DNA of 13,599 nt, from positions 1 to 13,599 of the forward strand of contig DIQY01000110.1 in NCBI GenBank assembly GCA_002424295.1. The letters run 5' to 3'. Below the pieces are notes generated by a model, which did not search any database, was not told the origin of the DNA, and worked only from the letters and a program-made list of their open reading frames with translations. Source of the DNA: Ruminococcaceae bacterium UBA5450. Its GTDB lineage: Bacteria; Bacillota; Clostridia; Oscillospirales; Acutalibacteraceae. A program made the position numbers and the translations under genes. Positions 1 to 5,364 of the stretch are shown piece after piece (position 1 is the stretch's first letter; each line of letters begins with the position of its first letter).

Positions 1-618
1 TTCTTTTTCCGTTTTCTGTCCGGTAACGGCTGGAATTGCAAGAGAATCGCGATAAAATTCCTCATAGCAATGCAGCATCCGCATGGTCTCTTCCTTTGCT
101 TCTTCCGGCGTCTCATGCATCGTATGGCCTTCCTGCCACAAAAATTCGCTGCTGCGCAGGAAAGGACGGGTCGTTTTCTCCCAGCGGACAACACTACACC
201 ACTGATTATAAAGTTTAGGCAGATCTCTCCAGGAATGAATCACTTTCTGATAATGTTCGCAGAAAAGCACTTCGCTGGTAGGACGCACGCAAAGACGTTC
301 CTCCAGCTTTTCTCCGCCGCCCTGCGTAACCCATGCGACTTCCGGCGCAAATCCCTTCACATGCTCCTTTTCTTTATTCAAAAGGCTTTCCGGAATAAAC
401 ATGGGCATATAAACATTTTCATGTCCCAGCTCTTTGAATCTTTTGTCCAGAATCTTCTGGATATTTTCCCAGATTGCATATCCATAAGGTTCAATCACCA
501 TACAGCCCTTTACGCTGGAATAATCCATCAGCTCCGCTTTTTTAACGATATCCGTATACCAACGGGTAAAATCTTCATCCATGGGAGTGATTGCTTCCAC
601 AAATCTTTTGTCTGCCAT
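1..618 (-). CDS. proS: Prolyl-tRNA synthetase, archaeal/eukaryotic type, N-terminal part (cut by window edge)
   Basis: Class II aminoacyl-tRNA synthetase that charges tRNA-Pro with proline in the cytoplasm. The 206 visible codons run to the left edge with no stop, so roughly the last half or more of the protein lies outside (the family is usually about 480 residues). The visible part holds the RPTSE loop (residues 112-116), which contacts proline, and class II motif 2 as RWEKTTRPFLRSSEF (145-159) followed by WQEGHT (161-166). The pattern and short N-terminus fit the archaeal/eukaryotic-like ProS found in many Clostridia rather than the longer bacterial type with an editing insertion. The ATG at 618 has a GAGGAG site at 631-636. 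That site overlaps the TGA stop of the preceding small gene; the gap is 16 nt and I see no terminator, so co-transcription with the upstream oadB-like operon is likely. Family assignment is secure. Confidence 0.95.
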   Translation of the reverse strand, partial: MADKRFVEAITPMDEDFTRWYTDIVKKAELMDYSSVKGCMVIEPYGYAIWENIQKILDKRFKELGHENVYMPMFIPESLLNKEKEHVKGFAPEVAWVTQGGGEKLEERLCVRPTSEVLFCEHYQKVIHSWRDLPKLYNQWCSVVRWEKTTRPFLRSSEFLWQEGHTMHETPEEAKEETMRMLHCYEEFYRDSLAIPAVTGQKTEKE

Positions 619-634
619 AGTTTCTTGACGCTCC

Positions 635-808
635 TCAGTTCTTTTTTTCTTTTCCAAATTTCGAAAGCACCATAATCAAAAGATACAGCAGCAGCATAAC
701 AATCAAAATGCCGAGCATCCCTAATCCCATCATTTTAAAGCTTCCGAAAAGGTCGGATTCATGAACAATTCCCAAAATGCTCTGGAAATCTGCCAACATT
801 GTTAACAT
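635..808 (-). CDS. Short OadG-like single-helix membrane protein (sodium pump gamma-like subunit)
   Basis: A 57-residue protein with one hydrophobic helix (about residues 28-49, glycine-rich at its start) and a short basic tail ending GKEKKN. Position and shape fit the OadG/MmdE type accessory subunits of Na+-translocating decarboxylases, which sit next to the beta subunit gene and help assemble the complex. It lacks the longer hydrophilic C-terminal region of classical OadG. The ATG at 808 lies 7 nt after the oadB stop, with only a G-run at 821-825 as a possible ribosome binding site, so translational coupling is probable. A longer version from a TTG at 841 would overlap oadB and has no visible ribosome site, so I rejected it. 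Sequence similarity in so short a protein is weak; the call rests mainly on context and topology. Confidence 0.75.
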   Translation of the reverse strand: MLTMLADFQSILGIVHESDLFGSFKMMGLGMLGILIVMLLLYLLIMVLSKFGKEKKN

Positions 809-815
809 ATCTATT

Positions 816-1949
816 TTACACCCCCAATAAGTTCCCTGCAAGACTTAAAATGATTCCACCTGCAACAACCGATCCAATTTGTCCTGCTACATTTGCGCCG
901 ACTGCATGCATCAGTAAATGATTGGTGGGATCTTCTTTCAAAGCCATCTTCTGAATCACGCGCGAACTCATCGGAAACGCCGAAATTCCGGCGCCGCCTA
1001 TCATTGGATTGACTTTCTGATCTTCCGGCAAGAAAATATTCAGAAGTTTTGCAAAAAGGACCCCTCCGATTGTATCAAAAACAAAAGCAAAAAGTCCCAA
1101 CCCCATAATCAGCAACGTTCCAAAAGTCAGGAACTGCTCAGCCTGCATCTGAAATGCAATTGTAATTCCAAGAAAAATCGTAATCAAATTGGTAAGCGGT
1201 CCTTCTGCAGTCTCTTTTAAGGAATCCAACTTATGACATTCCCGAATCAAATTGCCGAACATCAAAAAGCCGACCAAAGCAACTGAATCCGGTGCAATCA
1301 GTCCCGCAACAATCGTCACACAAATGGGGAACAGAATTCTTGTCAGTCTGCTGACCTGCTTTGGATGATAGGGCATCCGGATTTTGCGTTCTTTTTCCGT
1401 CGTGACGAGCCGAATCGCAAAAGGCTGAATAATCGGCACCAACGCCATATAACTATAAGCAGCTACTGAAATTGCACCGATATAATTACTGTTGAGTGTT
1501 TTTGCAACAAAGATCGAAGTCGGTCCATCTGCAGCACCAATTACGCCGGCCGACAACGCATCTTTTAACGGAAATCCCAAAAGGACTGCCAAAACGATGG
1601 TCATAAAGATCCCGAACTGTACTGCACCGCCGAAAAGCAGCATCCGCGGGTTGGAAAGCAGCGGTCCAAAATCAATCATTGCGCCAATCCCGACAAACAA
1701 AAGCAGCGGCATCGCCTCACTGGCACGAATGCCGACATCATAAAGCTATTGAATAATCCCAGAATCCCCCAAGACACCGGAATACGGCAGATTCACCAGA
1801 ATCGCACCGAATCCCATCGGCAGCAGCAAAGCCGGCTCAAAATCCTTTTTAATAGCAAGCCAGATCAAAAGCCCGCCGATTATCCACATGATGAATTGCT
1901 GCGGAGTAACACTGAGAATTCCTTTGACTAAAAACGAAAAATCTCCCAC
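816..1949 (-). pseudogene. oadB: Na+-translocating decarboxylase beta subunit (OadB/GcdB family), interrupted by one in-frame TAG
   Basis: Integral membrane subunit that, in known complexes, decarboxylates carboxybiotin and couples this to Na+ export. The frame starts at a GTG (1949) with AAGGAG at 1961-1966 and spans 378 codons, normal for the family, but codon 68 is TAG (1746-1748). Homology continues in the same frame on both sides: the first part contains FEPALLLPMGFGAILVN (37-53), the second FVGIGAMIDFGPLL. Residues known to matter for Na+ in Klebsiella OadB are all present: the GAADGPT aspartate (141), the tyrosines of AAYSYMALVP (165, 167), N314, G318, S323 and R330 in the NPMIGGAGIS...R stretch, and N353. 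No frameshift or second stop is present and the promoter, leader and ribosome site are intact. This means a very recent nonsense mutation, a recoded codon, a split protein (restart at the ATG at 1712) or a sequence error. No alpha subunit or biotin carrier gene lies nearby. Confidence 0.9.
1746..1748 (-). other. In-frame amber codon inside oadB
   Basis: On the minus strand the frame reads GGG ATT ATT CAA TAG CTT TAT GAT. The TAG falls in the loop between the second predicted helix and the conserved FVGIGAMIDF helix, a variable position in the family as I know it. A single base change from CAG (Gln), AAG (Lys), TGG (Trp) or TAT/TAC (Tyr) would produce it. Downstream, the first in-frame ATG is at 1712, with only a weak GAGG just before it. 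Confidence 0.95.
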
Positions 1950-1995
1950 AAAAATCTACGCTCCTTTTTCTTGCTCTCAAAGGGGAAATATAAAC

Positions 1996-2055
1996 AAAAA
2001 AGACTTTTCGGAAAAAACTGCCCACTGCGATCTTGGACAGTCCCCGAAAAGTCTT
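1996..2055 (-). terminator. Intrinsic terminator acting as expression platform of the Mn2+ riboswitch
   Basis: Minus-strand hairpin with a perfect 12-bp outer stem, AAGACTTTTCGG (2055-2044) with CCGAAAAGTCTT (2011-2000). Inside the 32-nt apical part, ACTGTCC can pair with GGGCAGT to form a second stem. A run of Ts follows at 1999-1996. It lies between the aptamer and the oadB ribosome site. Its 5' arm contains the CTTTT that also forms the 3' side of aptamer helix P1 (2051-2047), so the two structures exclude each other. Mn2+-stabilised P1 should prevent termination, an ON switch. Confidence 0.88.
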
Positions 2056-2139
2056 GTTACCGAATATCGGCACGCATCGCCAGACCTTTTAAAAGATCGT
2101 GATGTTGACAAATGCGTTTTGAACTACTCCCTTTTTGTG
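2046..2139 (-). promoter_or_regulatory. yybP-ykoY manganese riboswitch aptamer in the oadB leader
   Basis: The minus-strand leader carries the hallmarks of the yybP-ykoY Mn2+ aptamer in the right order. These are AAAAAGGGAGTAG (2136-2124), TGTCAACATCA in the middle, CTGGCGATGCGTG, and GGTAACAAGACTTTT at the 3' end. The pairing is consistent: P1 AAAAG/CTTTT; a long-range stem ACGCAT/ATGCGT; an inner hairpin GATCTTTT/AAAAGGTC; and a small hairpin CCGA-TAT-TCGG. P1 appears to covary from the usual AAAGG/CCTTT to AAAAG/CTTTT. The aptamer starts a few bases after the predicted transcription start and runs straight into the terminator. Known members bind Mn2+ and usually switch on exporters such as MntP, TerC-like proteins or P-type ATPases; an oadB-type target is unusual to my knowledge. 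Confidence 0.9.
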
Positions 2140-2148
2140 ACTGTTTTT

Positions 2149-2177
2149 AGTATAGCGATGGCTTCCGGAAATGTCAA
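2149..2177 (-). promoter_or_regulatory. Sigma-A promoter for the riboswitch-oadB operon
   Basis: Minus-strand TTGACA (2177-2172), a 17-nt spacer and TATACT (2154-2149). The -35 is perfect and the -10 differs at one base. The predicted start near 2142 places the first transcribed bases directly at the riboswitch P1 helix. Confidence 0.85.
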
Positions 2178-2251
2178 TTCTTATCTTGTCCCAAATAAAA
2201 ATTTTTTCTTAGTAATAAAACAAAATATTCAATGGTTTTACAAAAATTCTA

Positions 2252-2280
2252 TTGCACAGCTTTGTGCAGCAGATTACAAT
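2252..2280 (+). promoter_or_regulatory. Promoter of fetAB with an inverted repeat in the spacer
   Basis: Plus-strand TTGCAC (2252-2257), a 17-nt spacer and TACAAT (2275-2280), 36 nt before the fetA start codon. An inverted repeat TGCACA-GCTT-TGTGCA (2253-2268) overlaps the -35 and spacer and is well placed to be a repressor operator. The bound regulator is unknown. The remaining AT-rich bases between this promoter and the divergent oadB promoter (2178-2251) show nothing else I can name. Confidence 0.7.
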
Positions 2281-2316
2281 AAAGGCAGTCTGCTAAAAAA
2301 GAGGAGGAAATTTTAT

Positions 2317-2952
2317 TTGTTTAAGTTGGAACAAGTACGCTATAAAACTATTCTTGACATTCCGGATTTTACATTTGACCGACAGACCACCTGCATTGTG
2401 GGTCCTTCCGGCAGCGGAAAGACTACCCTTCTGCGACTGCTCAACAAAATGTATCTGCCAACTGCCGGCAATATTTTTTATAACAAGACATCACTTACTG
2501 AAATTGATGCTGTAAAACTGCGCCGAAAAGTCGTCATGCTTGGTCAAACTCCAATTCTTTATCCTGGTACGATTGAAGACAACCTTCAAATCGGACGCCG
2601 TTTCTCCGAAGATGAGGACGCACCATGCAATCTTCTGCAGGGCGCATTAGAAAAAGTAGGGCTGCCAAAATTGCTCAGCGACTCCTGCAATAAGCTCTCC
2701 GGAGGAGAAAAGCAACGCCTCTGTATGGCGCGCATCCTTTTAATGGATGCTGAGACTTATCTGATGGACGAGCCCTCTGCAGCACTCGATCCTGATATGG
2801 AATATCAAATGACCAAAAATCTGGCAGAATTTGTACGGGAAAAAGGGAAACAACTCATTTTAATTACCCACTCAAATCAGGTTTCCTCTATGTTCTCAGA
2901 AGATATCGTCACGCTGGAAAGTGGAAAAATAAGAGAAGGAGAAAGTTTATGA
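2317..2952 (+). CDS. fetA: FetA-type (YbbL) ABC transporter ATP-binding protein, iron export
   Basis: Cytoplasmic ATPase of a two-gene exporter; the E. coli homologues FetA-FetB export iron and ease oxidative stress. At 211 residues it is a minimal nucleotide-binding domain. Visible motifs are Walker A GPSGSGKTT (29-37), Q-loop Q77, signature LSGGEKQR (127-134), Walker B YLMDEPSAALD (148-158) and switch histidine H185. The frame stays open for 143 codons upstream, but the TTG at 2317 is the probable start: GAGGAGG (2301-2307) sits 9 nt before it and the homologous region begins there. Its TGA overlaps the fetB ATG (ATGA), so the two are translationally coupled. It is transcribed divergently from the Mn2+-riboswitch operon. 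The family is certain; the metal is inferred from the partner permease. Confidence 0.9.
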   Translation: MFKLEQVRYKTILDIPDFTFDRQTTCIVGPSGSGKTTLLRLLNKMYLPTAGNIFYNKTSLTEIDAVKLRRKVVMLGQTPILYPGTIEDNLQIGRRFSEDEDAPCNLLQGALEKVGLPKLLSDSCNKLSGGEKQRLCMARILLMDAETYLMDEPSAALDPDMEYQMTKNLAEFVREKGKQLILITHSNQVSSMFSEDIVTLESGKIREGESL

Positions 2953-3734
2953 ACACCATCATGGATCTGCCGATCTGGAACCTTGCAATCGCATATGTTT
3001 TTGTCTTTCTGCTGCTTGTCCTCTCTAAAGCGCGGGGAATTGGAAGAGAAAAGTTTATCCTCACCGCCACCGTGCGCATGACTGTTCAGCTGACACTGAT
3101 GGGATTCGTTTTAATGTACGTTTTCGACCATCCAAGCTGGTGGCTAACCAGTCTTATGCTTTGCGTGATGTTAGCCTTTGCAATTCGAACTGCCTGCCGC
3201 CGAGTTTCCAAAAGCCTGCCAAAATCTTTGCGGCGGTTAATTGGCATCTGCTTGATTTCCTCATATATTGTTACGGCACTTGTTTTTTTGTTGGCGGTAT
3301 TGCGAGTCACCCCGTGGTTTAATCCACAATACTGCATTCCGATTTCCGGCATGATTATCGGCAATACCATGACGGGACTCGCGCTCGGTGCAAATAAACT
3401 GAGAAGTGGGATTGAAGAAAACCGAGAAATCATTGAAAATTCTCTGATGCTGGGGTCTACTCCAAAAGCTGCAACTCACAAAATCGTCAACGATGCCTTT
3501 GACAGTGCAATTCTTCCGAATATGACGAACATGCTCACCATGGGCGTTGTCTCTCTGCCAGGGATGATGACCGGGCAAATTCTCTCCGGCACTTTTCCGA
3601 TGACCGCTATCAAGTACCAAATTGGAATTATGCTGGCAATTTTAGGCTGTACCGCACTTGCCTGCGTTCTGCTCGTCACCATCGGCTATCAGTCATTCTT
3701 TACAAAAGATGCCGCTCTCAAAGACATGCCTTAA
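2949..3734 (+). CDS. fetB: FetB-type (YbbM, UPF0014) ABC transporter permease, iron export
   Basis: Membrane partner of FetA, 261 residues with about seven hydrophobic segments. Family hallmarks are visible: ARGIGRE near residue 30, the GMIIGNTMTGLALGANKL stretch near the middle, the LGSTPKAA cytoplasmic coupling region, and VSLPGMMTGQILSGTFPMTAIKYQI, which is characteristic of the family. The ATG overlaps the fetA stop by one base pair of codons, with AAGGAG (2936-2941) 7 nt upstream, so the two are made together. In E. coli the pair lowers cytoplasmic iron. Placement back-to-back with a Mn2+-sensing operon and one gene away from a copper exporter supports a metal-efflux role. Substrate specificity cannot be read from sequence. 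Confidence 0.92.
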   Translation: MNTIMDLPIWNLAIAYVFVFLLLVLSKARGIGREKFILTATVRMTVQLTLMGFVLMYVFDHPSWWLTSLMLCVMLAFAIRTACRRVSKSLPKSLRRLIGICLISSYIVTALVFLLAVLRVTPWFNPQYCIPISGMIIGNTMTGLALGANKLRSGIEENREIIENSLMLGSTPKAATHKIVNDAFDSAILPNMTNMLTMGVVSLPGMMTGQILSGTFPMTAIKYQIGIMLAILGCTALACVLLVTIGYQSFFTKDAALKDMP

Positions 3735-3742
3735 GTCTTTTG

Positions 3743-3772
3743 AAAACGGCAAGCTGAATGATGTGCTGTTTT
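3743..3772. terminator. Probable bidirectional terminator between convergent fetB and the AEC gene
   Basis: Inverted repeat AAAACGGCA (3743-3751) and TGCTGTTTT (3764-3772) with a 12-nt loop and one G-U pair. The A/T ends supply short U-tails in both directions. It overlaps the stop codon of the minus-strand gene. The stem is short and the loop large, so strength is uncertain. Confidence 0.5.
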
Positions 3773-4688
3773 AACCGATTAGATAACACCAAATTGGAAT
3801 CGTAATCATAGACAACAGGGTAGAAAGTACCACGCACTTTGTTGCAAACGGCGCATCGCTGTGATAACGTGCCGCAAAAATAGCAGCTGTAGCGCCCGCC
3901 GGCATACCGACCATGATTACACAAACACCGGCAGCCGCATGTTCCAGTCCACAGACGGTGCTGAGTCCAAACGCAACCATCGGCAGCAGCACCAGACGTA
4001 AAAGACTGATAAAGAGCGTTGATTTATTGATAATGGTAGAAAATTTTACATTGGCAAGAATGGTTCCTACAATCATCATCGTGATCGCAGAATTGCAGTT
4101 TCCGATGCTTTTAATCGTCAACGTCATAAACTCCGGCAGCTGTACTTTTGTCACCATGATCAGTAGCCCTATGTAGACAGCTACCAGACAAGGATGGGTC
4201 AATACATTTCGAATCACTTTTTTGCGGTCTGTAGTCTCCCCGGAGACAAAATAAGAAGTGCCGACCGACCAAATCACCATACGCTGTGGAATCAGGAAAA
4301 TAGAAGAATAAAGCAATCCGATATTCCCATAAATTCCTTCGGCCACCGGATTCCCTAAAAACGCTCCGTTTGAAACGATGGTGCAGTATTGAAGAACTTT
4401 TTTCTGCTGCTCATTAAAGCGGTTAAAAAGGAAGTGGTTTAGGATAATACCGACGAACTGCATCAGTACGCTGACAAGAAGGATCCACCAACAAGCCTGC
4501 ATTTCAGCCGTATCAAAATCCACTAGACAAGATTTAATGGTATTACACGGAATAATTACATCCATACAAAGATCTGTTAGACAGCGTACCCCGTTATCAT
4601 CGATGATTCCTGTCTTCTTAAGAAACAATCCAAGCAGAATCATCAGGAACAACGATCCTTGCAGACTGAATAATTGACCGATATCCAC
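3771..4688 (-). CDS. AEC-family (auxin efflux carrier / malate permease-like) transporter
   Basis: Integral membrane carrier of about 305 residues with roughly ten hydrophobic helices. Typical AEC features are the N-terminal FLKKTGIIDDNGVRCLTDL stretch, NGAFLGNPVAEGIYG in the middle, and the C-terminal MPAGATAAIFAARYHSDAPFATK followed by LSTLLSMITIPIW. Members carry organic acids such as malate, or other small anions; the substrate here is unknown. I chose the GTG at 4688 because GGGAG lies 8 nt upstream and the protein then begins at MDIGQLF. A TTG at 4715 would add nine residues but has no ribosome site. The gene has its own upstream AT-rich promoter region and is insulated from csoR by a strong terminator. 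There is no clear functional link to the metal genes. Confidence 0.88.
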   Translation of the reverse strand: MDIGQLFSLQGSLFLMILLGLFLKKTGIIDDNGVRCLTDLCMDVIIPCNTIKSCLVDFDTAEMQACWWILLVSVLMQFVGIILNHFLFNRFNEQQKKVLQYCTIVSNGAFLGNPVAEGIYGNIGLLYSSIFLIPQRMVIWSVGTSYFVSGETTDRKKVIRNVLTHPCLVAVYIGLLIMVTKVQLPEFMTLTIKSIGNCNSAITMMIVGTILANVKFSTIINKSTLFISLLRLVLLPMVAFGLSTVCGLEHAAAGVCVIMVGMPAGATAAIFAARYHSDAPFATKCVVLSTLLSMITIPIWCYLIG

Positions 4689-4763
4689 CCACACATCTCC
4701 CTTTCCATTCAACAAAATCTTTTTTACGTATTCAAAATATATAATGATATATACTATAAATAA

Positions 4764-4793
4764 ATTTTAACATAAATGAAGGATATGAAGCAA
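4764..4793 (-). promoter_or_regulatory. Possible promoter of the AEC transporter gene
   Basis: Minus-strand TTGCTT (4793-4788), an 18-nt spacer and TAAAAT (4769-4764) in a very AT-rich stretch. Downstream, ATATAT-AATG-ATATAT-like dyads (around 4737-4755) could be part of a regulator site. The match is moderate and the AT-richness makes chance hits likely. Confidence 0.4.
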
Positions 4794-4823
4794 TCTTTTC
4801 CTTTCGTTTTTTATAATAAAAAT

Positions 4824-4868
4824 AAAAGAGCCGCAAAACCATAATAAAGATGGTCCTGCGGCTCTTTT
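4824..4868 (-). terminator. Terminator of the copA-csoR operon
   Basis: Long hairpin with GAGCCGCA...ACCAT paired to ATGGT...TGCGGCTC (15 bp including two G-U pairs), a 7-nt loop, and A/T runs on both sides giving a U-tail on the minus strand. It starts at the csoR stop codon. The matching A-run on the other side would let it work in both directions. Confidence 0.9.
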
Positions 4869-5131
4869 TATTTGGTCATCTTATCAAACACTTTTAAAAG
4901 TTCATCAATTTTAGCTTCGGGGTCACCACTTTCAAAAGCTTCTCTTACACATCCGCGCATATGCGCACGAATAATCTCTTTATTGGCTTTCTGCAAAATT
5001 GCCGTTACAGCCAACAGCTGATTGGAAATATCGATGCAGTAACGATCTTCTTCCACCATCTTCTGTACACCCTGCAGCTGTCCCATCGCAGTCTTTAAGA
5101 GACGATTGATTACCTTTGGATCTGCCTGCAT
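4868..5131 (-). CDS. csoR: CsoR, Cu(I)-sensing transcriptional repressor
   Basis: Small all-helical DNA-binding repressor of 87 residues that releases DNA when it binds Cu(I). The Cu(I) ligands of the family are present with the right spacing: C32, H57 and C61 (C-x24-H-x3-C, as C36/H61/C65 in the M. tuberculosis protein). The second-shell tyrosine is Y31. This distinguishes it from RcnR, FrmR and persulfide-sensing relatives. The ATG shares one base with the copA stop (TGATG), so it is coupled to copA and should be produced in proportion to the exporter. The order copA then csoR is the reverse of the common csoR-first arrangement. A G/C-rich candidate operator lies at the copA promoter, giving a simple autoregulated copper-induced circuit. 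Confidence 0.95.
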   Translation of the reverse strand: MQADPKVINRLLKTAMGQLQGVQKMVEEDRYCIDISNQLLAVTAILQKANKEIIRAHMRGCVREAFESGDPEAKIDELLKVFDKMTK

Positions 5132-5364
5132 CAGTCAGCCTCTACTTTTCCGGGCTCATACCCTGCTTCTTTTACCGCTTCCTGCAAAGCGGTATCCGCG
5201 ACTTCTTCCTTCAAAGTTAAAACGGCATTTTTATTTTCTAGGCTGACCTCCGCCTTTTCTACTCCCGGTACCTTTTCCAATGCTTCTTTCACATGTGTCT
5301 GGCAATGCGCACACATCATACCTTCTACTGCAATTACTTTTTTCATTTCGACTTGCTCTCCTTT
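5131..5364 (-). other. CopZ-like C-terminal domain of CopA with an embedded ribosome binding site and ATG
   Basis: Within copA, in the same frame, AAAGGAG (5364-5358) is followed 11 nt later by ATG (5346) AAA AAA GTA. From this ATG the product would be a complete 71-residue CopZ-type copper chaperone starting MKKVIAVEGMMCAHC and ending at the CopA stop. The linker residues NKGEQVE just before it are simply the translation of this ribosome site. Either copZ was fused to copA by loss of the copA stop, or a free chaperone is still made by internal initiation. Production of the short form is inference. Confidence 0.55.

Noticed and set aside
70..675. A 201-codon plus-strand open frame over the left edge
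   Set aside because: It is antisense to proS, whose minus-strand frame shows clear class II synthetase motifs; no ribosome site or recognisable domain.
809..841. Longer start (TTG) for the OadG-like protein
   Set aside because: It would overlap the oadB end, adds a non-family peptide, and has no ribosome binding site; the ATG at 808 fits better.
1746..1949. The N-terminal oadB piece as an independent 67-residue gene
   Set aside because: It matches only the first two helices of OadB and the homology continues in the same frame past the TAG.
1996..2055. The hairpin read as a plus-strand terminator or as a mobile-element inverted repeat
   Set aside because: The T-run lies on the minus strand and the 5' arm is part of the riboswitch; there is no transposase or target duplication.
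1888..2316. The long upstream extension of the fetA reading frame
   Set aside because: It crosses the riboswitch and both divergent promoters, has no homology, and the GAGGAGG-TTG start at 2317 fits the ABC domain boundary.
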